Positions 21,731-29,868 of a stretch of DNA of 64,000 bases are shown here, one piece after another (position 1 is the stretch's first letter; every line of letters begins with the position of its first letter). The notes beneath the pieces are model-generated. The model was given only the letters and a program-made list of their open reading frames with translations. It had not been told where the DNA came from and searched no databases. The DNA is taken from the NCBI GenBank assembly GCA_944323625.1, contig CALUTD010000010.1:1-64000 (forward strand), written 5' to 3'. The position numbers and the translations under genes are program-made. Source of the stretch: Candidatus Gastranaerophilales bacterium. Its GTDB lineage: Bacteria > Cyanobacteriota > Vampirovibrionia > Gastranaerophilales > Gastranaerophilaceae.

Positions 21731-22365
21731 TAAGTTCTTCCGTGGCTGTCAGAGCCGCCGGTTTTAATAAGTTCATATTTTTGCGCAAGTTTATATACAG
21801 TTTTCCTCGAATGAAATTTTATTATTCCTCTAATTCTTTTATATGGATAAAAAACTTCTAAACCTTCTATTCCGAGATCTTTAAGTTCTTTTATAAATGT
21901 ATCAAGATTTATACACCAGTAACATGCCGGATGAGCAAGAACAGGAACTCCTTCGGCTTCTTTTATCGTTTCTATTACTTTTTTTGTATTTCTTAAATGA
22001 AGAACACGATAAATTTTATGTTTTTTTCCATTTTCTGATTTTGCAAGAATTGATTTTAGTTTTTCATTATTAATATTAATACCGTAGCCTATAATATGGA
22101 TTAAAACACCTTTATAAAGACAATCAAATTCTGCTGCCGGGATAATAAAATCTTTATTTTTTGTACAGTCTTGTTGGTAAGCATCTAAAGTGTTATGGTC
22201 AGAAATCGAAATATATTTCATTTTGTAATCTTCTGCCGCCTTCACAATATCACAAGGCGCCATTAATCCGTCAGAAATATCTGAGTGGATATGCAAGTCC
22301 ACATTTGTAAAGAAATCTTCTTCTTTAAATGAATTTAATAAATTTTTTAAATCTTCTCTTTTCAT
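21697..22365 (-). CDS. PHP domain phosphoesterase
   Basis: A 222-residue PHP-superfamily protein with metal-binding motifs VDLHIHSDISDG, ISDHNTLD, AHPACYW and GSDSHG. Stand-alone PHP proteins of this size include nucleoside or 3',5'-phosphate phosphatases (YciV/RnaAM-like) and histidinol phosphatases; the motifs fit the former group better, but the substrate is not certain. The start MKREDLKN at 22365 is preferred over a longer frame to 22422, whose extra residues would form an odd hydrophobic lead and overlap the divergent gene. Confidence 0.85.
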   Translation of the reverse strand: MKREDLKNLLNSFKEEDFFTNVDLHIHSDISDGLMAPCDIVKAAEDYKMKYISISDHNTLDAYQQDCTKNKDFIIPAAEFDCLYKGVLIHIIGYGININNEKLKSILAKSENGKKHKIYRVLHLRNTKKVIETIKEAEGVPVLAHPACYWCINLDTFIKELKDLGIEGLEVFYPYKRIRGIIKFHSRKTVYKLAQKYELIKTGGSDSHGRTYHNFSLTSLSI

Positions 22366-22399
22366 ATTATATGTTATTATAAAATAAAAAAGGTGCAGC

Positions 22400-23356
22400 A
22401 TGACAAAACAAAAAACAAACAATTTTATTGAAGTATTTAAAATCTTTTTTTCAAGTATTAAAACTTATTTTCTATACTTGGATAAAAGCGCAAAATATAT
22501 GGCATTTCCTATTTTCGGGCAAATAATAAGTATTTTCATTCTTTTTTCAATTACATATTATTTTAATATTAATGTAGAAAATATAAGAACTTTATCTCCG
22601 TTTTTTCAAGAGGATTCACATTTGTACGGTATATTTTGGGTTGTGCTTTTTCCTTTTATTCTTGTCTTGATAAAAGCAGTATATGACTATATTATTGCCT
22701 TTGAAGCTCTTAACATAATGTTTTATACTATTTCACCTAATAAAAAAACTAAAGATATTGATTTTAAATCATATAATAAAGCAATTGAAAGAAGACTATT
22801 CGGTTATATAGTTTTAATGCTTATTGTAACATTACTGCTTGTTGTACCGCCTTTATTATTTATATCACCAATTATGGGATTATTTTTATGTTTAAGTTTT
22901 CAAGTTCATGCGCTTGAAAATGATTCTTCACCTTTTGATGCAATAATCAGAAGTTTTAAACTCGTTTCAAAAAACGTCATACCTACAATAATTATGCTTG
23001 TTCTTTGTTATATTGTAACTTACTGGTTTTTACCCGAATTATTTGTTTGGGCTTTTGATAAAATATCAGTTACTCATTTCTTTATAAATATTTCAATACC
23101 ATTCATAGATTTACTTCCGATAAGTGCTTATAATGAAGTACTTCAAACGGTTGGCATGCATATTGATTCAGTTACAATAGCAAAGTATATTGTTGAAGGT
23201 GTTATAGCATTTATATTAGTAGGATTCACTCTTCCGTTCAGGTGCTGCTGTTTTACAAAGCTTTATAGGGTATATGATTCAGAGAATATTAAAGAATATT
23301 CAAAAGAATCCGAAGAAATAATAAAACGTGCATCAGGCAAAAAAAGAAAGAACTAG
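22400..23356 (+). CDS. Multi-pass membrane protein, YciC/DUF975-like
   Basis: A 318-residue membrane protein with about six hydrophobic segments (near 35-55, 78-100, 130-165, 190-212, 260-280). A loop with SPFDAIIRSFKLVSKN resembles the repeated 'AIxxSFxLVxxN' pattern of YciC/DUF4013/DUF975-type proteins. It ends in a basic tail. It is divergent from the PHP gene, with a 34-base gap for promoters. The function is unknown. Confidence 0.78.
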   Translation: MTKQKTNNFIEVFKIFFSSIKTYFLYLDKSAKYMAFPIFGQIISIFILFSITYYFNINVENIRTLSPFFQEDSHLYGIFWVVLFPFILVLIKAVYDYIIAFEALNIMFYTISPNKKTKDIDFKSYNKAIERRLFGYIVLMLIVTLLLVVPPLLFISPIMGLFLCLSFQVHALENDSSPFDAIIRSFKLVSKNVIPTIIMLVLCYIVTYWFLPELFVWAFDKISVTHFFINISIPFIDLLPISAYNEVLQTVGMHIDSVTIAKYIVEGVIAFILVGFTLPFRCCCFTKLYRVYDSENIKEYSKESEEIIKRASGKKRKN

Positions 23357-23365
23357 CAAAGCATT

Positions 23366-23581
23366 ATGTTCAGATGCAAAAAGTGCAATTCAAAAGATAA
23401 GTTTGAGGTTATGTTCAATCCTGATTACAAAGGACCAAAAAAATTCAGTATTGAATATACCAAGAATAATGATATTAAAATTAGTGTTGACGGATATACA
23501 TTTATACCGGATTTAAAATTTATGAATAACCATGCTGTCTGTCGTTATTGCGGGAATATAAATTGTTGGGATTATGAATAA
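23366..23581 (+). CDS. Small zinc-ribbon-like protein
   Basis: A 71-residue protein with CKKC at residues 4-7 and CRYCG near residue 59, a two-knuckle zinc ribbon with a wide spacer. It starts 9 bases after the membrane protein gene, probably in one transcript. No catalytic motif is visible. Proteins like this are often nucleic-acid or protein adaptors, but nothing here decides that. Confidence 0.7.
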   Translation: MFRCKKCNSKDKFEVMFNPDYKGPKKFSIEYTKNNDIKISVDGYTFIPDLKFMNNHAVCRYCGNINCWDYE

Positions 23582-23712
23582 TTTATAGTTGCTACTTAAC
23601 TGTGATATTAATCTAAAGGTTTAGATAATTTTATAAACCATTTGATTGATGTATAGTTCTGCAAAAATCTATAAAATATTTTTAAGGATATATAATCAGT
23701 CGTTGGAGATTT

Positions 23713-24453
23713 ATGAATACAAGGTTTAAGTTAAGTTTAGCATATAAATTAATATTATTTGTTTGTATATTTATATTTTCTTCAATAAGTACAATGGCCC
23801 TGGAGAACTCACTTTCAGGAGTCAGCGTGCAGCAAAATTCCGACGGAAGCTATAATATACTTTTGAAGATGGACAAATCTGTCAAAATGAAAAAAAATAT
23901 AGATTCAGAAACTGATAAAATGGTAATAATGCTTGATTCTACACTTCCTTCGGAAGCTTTGGAGATTATATATGATAATGCTTCGGGCCTTAATAATGTT
24001 ATTGTACAAAAAAAGAATGATAAAAATACTTTAATACTCTTTGAAGGTAATAATATTGAAAATTCAAAAATATTTACAAAAGAACTTTCTACCGGAAATA
24101 AGAAACAGGCAAATTTTGATAATAATTCATTTAATAATTTCTTATTTATTGCCGATAAGAAATTATTAGCCTCGGTTTTATCAGGTTTTGGGATACTGTT
24201 TTTATTTATGATTGCCTTAAGACCTAAAGAAAAAAGATATTATTCAACAAATAATTATAACAAAGTTAAAACTTATTCACAAGCAAATACATTAAGAAAC
24301 AAAAACCTTGTACAATCAAGGTGTGTTCCTTCTATAAATTATAATATAAATAGCGGGTTTGCGGCTCACAATCCTTATATAACAAAGCCTGACGGTCTTT
24401 TAATTAAGAATCACAACTATATAGAAAATGAACAAATAAGAAAAGCAGGTTAA
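23713..24453 (+). CDS. Secreted AMIN-like protein with one membrane helix
   Basis: A 246-residue protein. Residues 1-29 form a signal peptide. Residues about 32-120 (LSGVSVQQNSDGSYNILLKM, VIMLDSTLP) have the beta-rich pattern of AMIN domains, which target envelope proteins to peptidoglycan or pilus secretins. A membrane helix covers about 153-171, followed by an Asn/Tyr-rich cytoplasmic tail. The AMIN call is a pattern impression, not a firm match. A STAS protein and rsmI follow on the same strand. Confidence 0.65.
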   Translation: MNTRFKLSLAYKLILFVCIFIFSSISTMALENSLSGVSVQQNSDGSYNILLKMDKSVKMKKNIDSETDKMVIMLDSTLPSEALEIIYDNASGLNNVIVQKKNDKNTLILFEGNNIENSKIFTKELSTGNKKQANFDNNSFNNFLFIADKKLLASVLSGFGILFLFMIALRPKEKRYYSTNNYNKVKTYSQANTLRNKNLVQSRCVPSINYNINSGFAAHNPYITKPDGLLIKNHNYIENEQIRKAG

Positions 24454-24519
24454 CAATATTGCATTATTCATTTCTAAATACTATTATATTATAGTCAACA
24501 GATAAATGAATAGTTAGTC

Positions 24520-24807
24520 ATGCAAATATTAAAAGCGGCAGAATTGTTTAAAAATATAATTAATATAGACAATAGCGAATTTGAGAAAGCAAAGAAAATA
24601 AATTTAGACTTCTCAAATATAGATTCGATTGATTTAACAGGAATTAAAATGCTTTTAAAATTGCAAAAGATAGCATTGATGAATAATAAATCTCTTTCGG
24701 TAATAAATGTAAATCCTGATGTTAATAAAATATTAGATGTAACAGGTTTAAATAAAACCTTTGATAACGTATCATCTAACCCGATTACGGAAAATAAAAA
24801 CAGATGA
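24520..24807 (+). CDS. STAS domain protein (anti-anti-sigma-like)
   Basis: A 95-residue protein matching the STAS fold: IDNSEFEKAKKINLDFSNIDSIDLTGIKMLLKLQK, then VNPDVNKILDVTGLNKTFD. In SpoIIAA-type proteins a Ser or Thr before the conserved Gly is phosphorylated; here DLTGIK places Thr there. No kinase or phosphatase partner is adjacent. The stop overlaps the rsmI start by 4 bases (ATGA), so translation is coupled. Confidence 0.75.
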   Translation: MQILKAAELFKNIINIDNSEFEKAKKINLDFSNIDSIDLTGIKMLLKLQKIALMNNKSLSVINVNPDVNKILDVTGLNKTFDNVSSNPITENKNR

Positions 24808-25616
24808 GTTCATGTTTATATATAATAGCAACTCCAATAGGCAACCTTGGAGATATAACTTTAAGAGCACTTGAAATTTTAAAAAAAGTTGATTATATCG
24901 CTTGCGAAGATACAAGAATAACAAAAGTTTTAGCCGAGAAATACGGAATAAAAGCGAAACTTTTTGACTGTCATAAATTTAATGAAAAAGAGAGAAGTGA
25001 AAAAATAATATCAATTCTAAAAGACGGCAAGGAAATTGCGCTTGTATCGGATGCCGGAACTCCTTTAATATCGGACCCGGGGAGTGTATTACTTGAAGAA
25101 CTCTATAAAAATAATATAAAAGTAACGTCAATTCCCGGAGCGTGCGCCGTAACTACGTTTTTAAGTCTGATTCCGAGAGATACGGAAGAATATGCATTTA
25201 TTGGATTTATGCCCAGGCAGAAAAATAACCAAATTGAAATATTAAATAAACACAGATATACAAATTTAGTTTTTTATGAATCACCAAACAGATTGATGGA
25301 TACTCTTGAAAATATTTCAAGTCTTTTAGGCTCTAACACAAAAGTTGCAATAGGACGTGAGCTTACAAAAGTCTTTGAAGAAATAAAAATCGGAAATATT
25401 GACAACATTATTGAATACTATAACAATAACCCGTTAAAAGGCGAAATAGTTGCTATGGTATTTAAAAAAGAAGCTTCTTTTATTTCAGATGAAGAAATAA
25501 AAGATAAAATTAATATATTAAAAAAAGAAGGTTATTCCCTTAAAGATATATCCAAAATTTTATCAAAATTATACGGAGAAAATAAAAACAGAATTTATAA
25601 ACTTACGTTAGAATAA
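24804..25616 (+). CDS. rsmI: 16S rRNA (cytidine-1402-2'-O)-methyltransferase RsmI
   Basis: A 270-residue SAM-dependent tetrapyrrole-methylase-fold enzyme that 2'-O-methylates C1402 in the 30S decoding centre. Diagnostic motifs are YIIATPIGNLGDIT, ACEDTR, ALVSDAGTPLISDPG, IPGACAVT and the C-terminal GRELTKVFEE. The length is typical. It overlaps the STAS gene and converges on the glycosyltransferase locus, with 4 bases between them. Confidence 0.96.
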   Translation: MSSCLYIIATPIGNLGDITLRALEILKKVDYIACEDTRITKVLAEKYGIKAKLFDCHKFNEKERSEKIISILKDGKEIALVSDAGTPLISDPGSVLLEELYKNNIKVTSIPGACAVTTFLSLIPRDTEEYAFIGFMPRQKNNQIEILNKHRYTNLVFYESPNRLMDTLENISSLLGSNTKVAIGRELTKVFEEIKIGNIDNIIEYYNNNPLKGEIVAMVFKKEASFISDEEIKDKINILKKEGYSLKDISKILSKLYGENKNRIYKLTLE

Positions 25617-25620
25617 TTTT

Positions 25621-26391
25621 TTATTGAACTTTTTTAGTTTTTAAGTATTCATTCCATTTGGTTTGAAATTTAGATTTATTTATTTGCATAAGATTTTTAG
25701 TTTTTTTTGTAAATGATTTACTTGTAAAATGTATAACTTCGGATTTAGATTGATAAATTATTTTGAAGCCCATCATTTTAAATCTTAAACACAAGTCTGT
25801 TTCTTCATAATATCCGGGAGCATATATTTCATCAAATCCGCCTGATTTATCCCATAAAAATTTTTTTATCATAAGACTTGCCCCGCAGCAATAATCAACC
25901 TCTTTTAAAATGTTATATTCATAAAACATTGGATTATTTAAATGACCTATGGAATAAACATTTCCGTCCTCAAAAATAATTGAGCCCGCGCCTTGAAGCT
26001 TTCCATTCGGATATACAAGTTTTGACCCTGCTGCCGCGCAGTTATCGTATTTATCAAGTATGTTTTTTAGTTCTAAAATGGCGTTTTTTAGTACAATTGT
26101 GTCATTATTTAATAAATATAAGTATTTTCCTTTAGCCTCTTTTGCAGCTTTATTGCAATTTCTAAGAAACCCTAAATTACTTTCATTTCTGATTATTTTT
26201 ACATTTTTTGCAAATTGTTCCAAATTTTTTGTTTCATCGGTTGAGCAATCATCAATAATTATAATTTCATAATTTACATCTTGTGTATTTTGTTTTATTG
26301 AATTTAAACATTGCATTGTATATTTAAATTGATTATAAACAGGTATAATTATTGATACATCTATTTTCTCAATCGGGGGGGGGTAAAACAC
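25621..26391 (-). CDS. Glycosyltransferase family 2 domain, downstream half of a G-tract-split gene
   Basis: A GT2 domain with VSIIIPVYNQFKYTMQCL, IIDDCSTDET, LNNDTIV (DxD-like), GGFDE and YYEETDLCLR, which adds sugars from nucleotide donors. It begins inside or just before a C9 tract (G9 on the plus strand). The only nearby start is GTG at 26391, with no clear Shine-Dalgarno. One more C, or two fewer, joins it in frame to the preceding glycosyltransferase and gives a protein of about 588 residues. I read it as the second module of one phase-variable gene, which could also be translated separately at a low level. Confidence 0.8.
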   Translation of the reverse strand: MFYPPPIEKIDVSIIIPVYNQFKYTMQCLNSIKQNTQDVNYEIIIIDDCSTDETKNLEQFAKNVKIIRNESNLGFLRNCNKAAKEAKGKYLYLLNNDTIVLKNAILELKNILDKYDNCAAAGSKLVYPNGKLQGAGSIIFEDGNVYSIGHLNNPMFYEYNILKEVDYCCGASLMIKKFLWDKSGGFDEIYAPGYYEETDLCLRFKMMGFKIIYQSKSEVIHFTSKSFTKKTKNLMQINKSKFQTKWNEYLKTKKVQ

Positions 26392-27386
26392 AATGGTTTT
26401 TCTTTATTTATTTTTGCTTCTTTTTTATATTTTATGTAATTTTTAATTATATCTTTTAACTTACCTTTTCTTTTTACTTTTATTTTTATTCCGAAAATTG
26501 TATAAATATTTCTATCTTTAGTTTTGACCTTTGAATAGATAACGGAAATTATTTTTACTGTATATTTTAAAATTTCTGCGAATAAAGGGTTTATTGATTT
26601 TGCAATATCTAGCCATTTTTCATTTTTATCATTATTGTATTCTTTACAAATTCTTTTAAGTTTACTAAAGGTGCTCATATTATATTTATTCATTATACTT
26701 AACGAATATTTGAGTTTTATTTCCTGAGTTTTTTTATATATCGTTTCATATTTTTGTGCCGTCAGACTCTGTGAATTATTTCTGTATTTATATAAATTTT
26801 TATCAGAGTATGCTATATTACCTATTAATGCAATACGGCACCAGTATTCATAATCTTCGGCACAAAACATTTCTATATTATAACTGCCTGTTTTTTGCGC
26901 AATTTCTCTTCTGTAAATAAAACATGCCCCGATATTACACTGCCATGCCAGTTGTTCCGGAAATCTAAACGGCAATCTGTCTTTTAGAGTATATTCAAAA
27001 TCACCGTTTTCATTTATATAATCAAAAGAAAAAGATGCTAAATCAATATTGGGGTTACCTTCCAGGTATTTTACCATTTCTTCAAGTGCATTTAACTTAT
27101 AAATATTATCATCAGACGTCCATGTATAATATTCACCATTTGCGATTGAAAAACCTTTGTTTAAACTTGCAGGTAATTTTAAGTTTTTTTCGTTTGAAAT
27201 AATTTTAATTCTTGAATCAATTTTGGAATAATCCGTAATTATTTTTAAGGTGTTATCCTTTGAACAATCGTTAACTATTATTAGCTCCCAATTTTTATAA
27301 GTTTGGTTTATAACACTTTCAATCGACTCTTTTATAAACTTTTCGCCATTAAAGGTCGGAAGTACTATAGAAACAAGTTTAGCCAT
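26361..27386 (-). CDS. Glycosyltransferase family 2, upstream half of a G-tract-split gene
   Basis: A 341-residue GT2 protein: MAKLVSIVLPTFNGEKFI, IIVNDCSKDNT, TWTSDDN (donor-metal site), ACFIYRREIA and AEDYEYWCRI. The C-terminal NIYTIFGIKIKVKRKGK is often seen at the end of surface-glycan glycosyltransferases. In this sequence the frame crosses C9 and stops 4 codons later (…TPPRLRK). With 10 or 7 Cs it would run on as TPPPIEKIDVSIII into the next domain. The start at 27386 (ATG, GAGAGG upstream) is preferred to an alternative at 27437. Confidence 0.83.
   Translation of the reverse strand: MAKLVSIVLPTFNGEKFIKESIESVINQTYKNWELIIVNDCSKDNTLKIITDYSKIDSRIKIISNEKNLKLPASLNKGFSIANGEYYTWTSDDNIYKLNALEEMVKYLEGNPNIDLASFSFDYINENGDFEYTLKDRLPFRFPEQLAWQCNIGACFIYRREIAQKTGSYNIEMFCAEDYEYWCRIALIGNIAYSDKNLYKYRNNSQSLTAQKYETIYKKTQEIKLKYSLSIMNKYNMSTFSKLKRICKEYNNDKNEKWLDIAKSINPLFAEILKYTVKIISVIYSKVKTKDRNIYTIFGIKIKVKRKGKLKDIIKNYIKYKKEAKINKEKPLCFTPPRLRK
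26375..26383. repeat. G9 homopolymer inside glycosyltransferase gene
   Basis: Nine consecutive G on the plus strand (C9 in the coding strand) at the junction of two glycosyltransferase frames that overlap by 31 bases. Such tracts slip during replication and switch genes on and off in other bacteria. Confidence 0.95.
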
Positions 27387-27420
27387 ATTTTTTTCTTTTG
27401 CCTCTCTTCCGCCAGTAATT

Positions 27421-28248
27421 TTAGATTTTAACAACAACTAATATCAGGTTAAGGAAAAAAGAAATTATAAATGCTAAGAGCAACAAATAATATAACTTTT
27501 TGTATTGCTTTAATTTTTTTTCCGTTTGACCGTAAACTTTTTTTACAAAAGTGCTAGATTTTAAATATAAATCTAAATGATGTTTGAAAATAATTGAATA
27601 TAAAAAATTGATTTTATTTGCCGCTAAATCACTTCTTGAATTTTTATTATATTTTCTGTAAAAAAGTAAAACTTCGTCAATTTTATACACATCAAAACCC
27701 GCTTCTATAAATGACAGCCACAAATCCCAATCTTCCCAGCCGTCTTTCATATATTCTTTATAACCGCCGATTTTTTCAAAATCACTTTTTCTGAACATTG
27801 CACTTGCAAAAATGCAATTGCTATATAATATTTTCTCACGGGAAAATTCAGCTAATTTCCATTCTTTATTTTTTGTACCGAAAATCCTGGCGCGGCTGTA
27901 AACTATTCCTATATTAGGATTTTCTTCCAATATTTTTACCGCCTTTTCAACATAAGACGGTGCAATTTTGTCATCAGCATCTAAAGGGAGTATATATTCT
28001 GTCGATGCCATTTGTATTGCCTTATTTCTTGCATAAACTACACCGTGGTTTTCTTTTTCATTAATAAATACTATATCAGGATATTTTTCACATAGTGAAT
28101 GTATTACATCTTCGCTGTTATCAGTTGAACCGTCATTAATAATAACTATTTCCACATTTTTATATGTTTGATTAACGGCAGATTCAACCGCTTCTTTAAT
28201 CCACTCACCCTGATTAAAACAGGGAATAACAATTGAAACTTTTTTCAT
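27421..28248 (-). CDS. Glycosyltransferase family 2 with C-terminal membrane helix
   Basis: A 275-residue GT2: VSIVIPCFNQGEWIKEAVES, IINDGSTDNSED, LPLDADDKI (DxDD metal site) and GWEDWDLWLSF. One hydrophobic segment at about 252-273 anchors it to the inner membrane. It lies 34 bases upstream of the next glycosyltransferase and is the first gene of this surface-glycan cluster. No polymerase or flippase is nearby, so the glycan is unknown. Confidence 0.9.
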   Translation of the reverse strand: MKKVSIVIPCFNQGEWIKEAVESAVNQTYKNVEIVIINDGSTDNSEDVIHSLCEKYPDIVFINEKENHGVVYARNKAIQMASTEYILPLDADDKIAPSYVEKAVKILEENPNIGIVYSRARIFGTKNKEWKLAEFSREKILYSNCIFASAMFRKSDFEKIGGYKEYMKDGWEDWDLWLSFIEAGFDVYKIDEVLLFYRKYNKNSRSDLAANKINFLYSIIFKHHLDLYLKSSTFVKKVYGQTEKKLKQYKKLYYLLLLAFIISFFLNLILVVVKI

Positions 28249-28470
28249 TTTCTTATTCTCTTTTGTATTACATTTTTATAATATTATAATTAAAATGTAA
28301 TATCAAGGAGAACATTGTAAAGTGTTTAACATTTTACTACTTTTCAAAATAATTGTATAATCCGTAAGAAACAATTTTTTCATCCTTGTCTATGTTAAAC
28401 AATTTGATGACGAAATTTGACAGCCTATATTTCCTTTCCCACAGCGACGTGTTTATAGTAATTTAGAATT

Positions 28471-28490
28471 GTTGTGGTAGAAACCACAAC
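28471..28490. repeat. Perfect small hairpin in a gene-free stretch
   Basis: GTTGTGGT-AGAA-ACCACAAC forms an 8-bp perfect stem with a 4-base loop. The surrounding 28249-28530 holds no gene I can support. Confidence 0.4.
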
Positions 28491-28530
28491 CTACATTTGA
28501 AACTAATCTAAATAAAAAATAAAAATTTAA

Positions 28531-29005
28531 AGTCCATTGCGTAGGACAGTTAACCTCTTAGAGAGGAAATAACAAGGTGAGCACTGTTTGACGAATTTTC
28601 CGTAGGCTGTAGCGAAGCGGAAATCCAGCCCCGTATAACGGGGTAAGTGAAAGCCGAAATGAGGACAGCCGAAGGCGAACGAATGACAGGCTTGAGCGCG
28701 AAGGATTTTCAAGAGAGCGGAATGCCGAAGAGGTGAAAGGCAGGTGAAGCGTTTTTGAGTAGGGCGCCGTGGCACAAAGTGCCCCAGCCCGAATATGTGA
28801 GGACAAAAGTTTGCGGCAGCGATAGCGAAGCAAACACTTGTCCGAGAGGAAGCAAAAACAAGACAGCAGCAAAAAATCGTAAGATTTTTACGAAATGGAA
28901 CAGATTGCCTGAACCGAGAGGAAAATTTAAGACAGTGTCTGTTAAGACACGAGTTTGCGAACCTTTGCCGAACTTTAGAGGTAATCTGTCCGAAGCTTTA
29001 GGACT
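28531..29005. ncRNA. GC-rich repeated element, candidate large structured RNA
   Basis: About 475 bp that is clearly richer in G and C than its surroundings and has no credible gene. Its ends form an imperfect inverted repeat: AGTCC...GGACAG...ACCTCT at the left and its counterpart at the right, with A-rich sequence outside. Inside are many strong hairpins: GGACAA-GTTTGC/GCAAAC-TTGTCC near 28802-28843, CCCCG/CGGGG near 28629-28642, GGCAC/GTGCC near 28771-28783 and GTGTCT/AGACAC near 28937-28952. A second, internally deleted copy lies at 46018-46149 in the opposite orientation. The transcribed strand is not known. Confidence 0.55.
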
Positions 29006-29110
29006 GTAATTTTTATTTTTTATTTTTTTTGTTTATAAATATTGAAAATATCGAGCGGAAAATTTTATTTTTTTTATTTATTAAATTAAAAATGGTAAAA
29101 TTCTGAACCG

Positions 29111-29186
29111 GCAGAGCCGGCTTCTAACCGGCTTAAATCATTTTTAACATTACCCAATTTATTTTCCTGCAGAGCCGGCTTCTAAC
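29111..29186. repeat. Two direct copies of an 18-bp GC-rich unit
   Basis: GCAGAGCCGGCTTCTAAC occurs at 29111-29128 and 29169-29186, 58 bases apart, each able to form a small CCGGC/GCCGG hairpin with its flanks. This lies in the gene-free region between the glycosyltransferases and minE. Confidence 0.7.
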
Positions 29187-29379
29187 TAGATTAAATTGTA
29201 ATTCTCTATTGGTAAGATTCTGAACAAGTCAAAATCTACGCAATAAATTGCTTGATTTTTAGACTTTTCAGAATGACAGGAAAATGATTTTTAATGTTAC
29301 GTAAATTCAATTTTTGTTACCGAGTTACATAACACATACAATGATGACATAATAAGATTAGCTTATATTAATAGAACAA

Positions 29380-29400
29380 ACCACCGGCTAAGCCGGTGGT
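29380..29400 (-). terminator. Palindromic hairpin after minE
   Basis: A perfect palindrome with 10-base arms ACCACCGGCT and AGCCGGTGGT around one base, 6 bases past the minE stop. The T run after it on the minus strand is weak, so it may stabilise the mRNA end rather than terminate strongly. Confidence 0.55.
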
Positions 29401-29406
29401 CATGAT

Positions 29407-29868
29407 TTATTCTTTTTCTTCTGTTTCTTCTTCAATAACTTCAGCGTCGATTATTTCTTCTTCTTCAATTTCTTCTTCTATAATCTCTTCACCGTCAGAT
29501 TCATTATTTTCTGCTGCTTCATCAGAATCTGAAACTTTTTCTTCTTCCTCTTGAAGCTTCTTTCTTAATTCTTCAAGTTCTTCTTCAGTTTTAGCTCTTA
29601 CAATAGGAATATTAAGCATTAAAGCAACCGCATCACCTTCATTTTTTAATCCGATTTCAAGCTCTTCTTTATCAATTACAACATACTTAGAAAATACATC
29701 AATTAACTCTTCACGCATCTTATTCATAATTAACGGGTCAAGTTTTGTTCTGTCGTGCATTAATATTACTTGCAGCCTGTTTGCGGCACATTCTCCGGTA
29801 TTTCCTGATTTATCCGCCTGAAAAAACTCCATTATTTTATTATATATTTCAGAAATTAATGTTTTCAT
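29407..29868 (-). CDS. minE: Cell division topological specificity factor MinE, with long acidic tail
   Basis: MinE stimulates MinD ATPase and drives Min oscillation, which keeps the Z-ring at midcell. The N-terminal ~95 residues match the family: ANRLQVILMHDR is the MinD-contact helix/strand region, and MREELIDVFSKYVVID and LKNEGDAVALMLNIPI form the dimer domain. At 153 residues it is about 60 longer than usual. The extra tail (about 95-153) is mostly Glu and Asp. The gene starts at the base after minD ends, so the two are co-translated. Confidence 0.93.
   Translation of the reverse strand: MKTLISEIYNKIMEFFQADKSGNTGECAANRLQVILMHDRTKLDPLIMNKMREELIDVFSKYVVIDKEELEIGLKNEGDAVALMLNIPIVRAKTEEELEELRKKLQEEEEKVSDSDEAAENNESDGEEIIEEEIEEEEIIDAEVIEEETEEKE

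Noticed and set aside
25621-27386. Programmed ribosomal frameshift at the glycosyltransferase tract instead of phase variation
   Set aside because: It cannot be excluded, but no slippery-site plus stimulatory-stem arrangement is evident. The similar tracts at pilin leaders, where the frame would need to shift right after codon 8, favour DNA slippage.
28531-29005. RNase P RNA, tmRNA or SRP RNA as the identity of the GC-rich element
   Set aside because: The conserved cores (for example GAGGAAAGTCC, the tmRNA TTCGACTCCCGC acceptor, the SRP GGAA tetraloop helix) are not present in usable order.
28527-29009. Open frames of 82-104 codons in the GC-rich element
   Set aside because: They lack family features, are Arg/Ser/Cys-rich in a way typical of read-through structured RNA, lie on both strands, and are not kept in the deleted copy.
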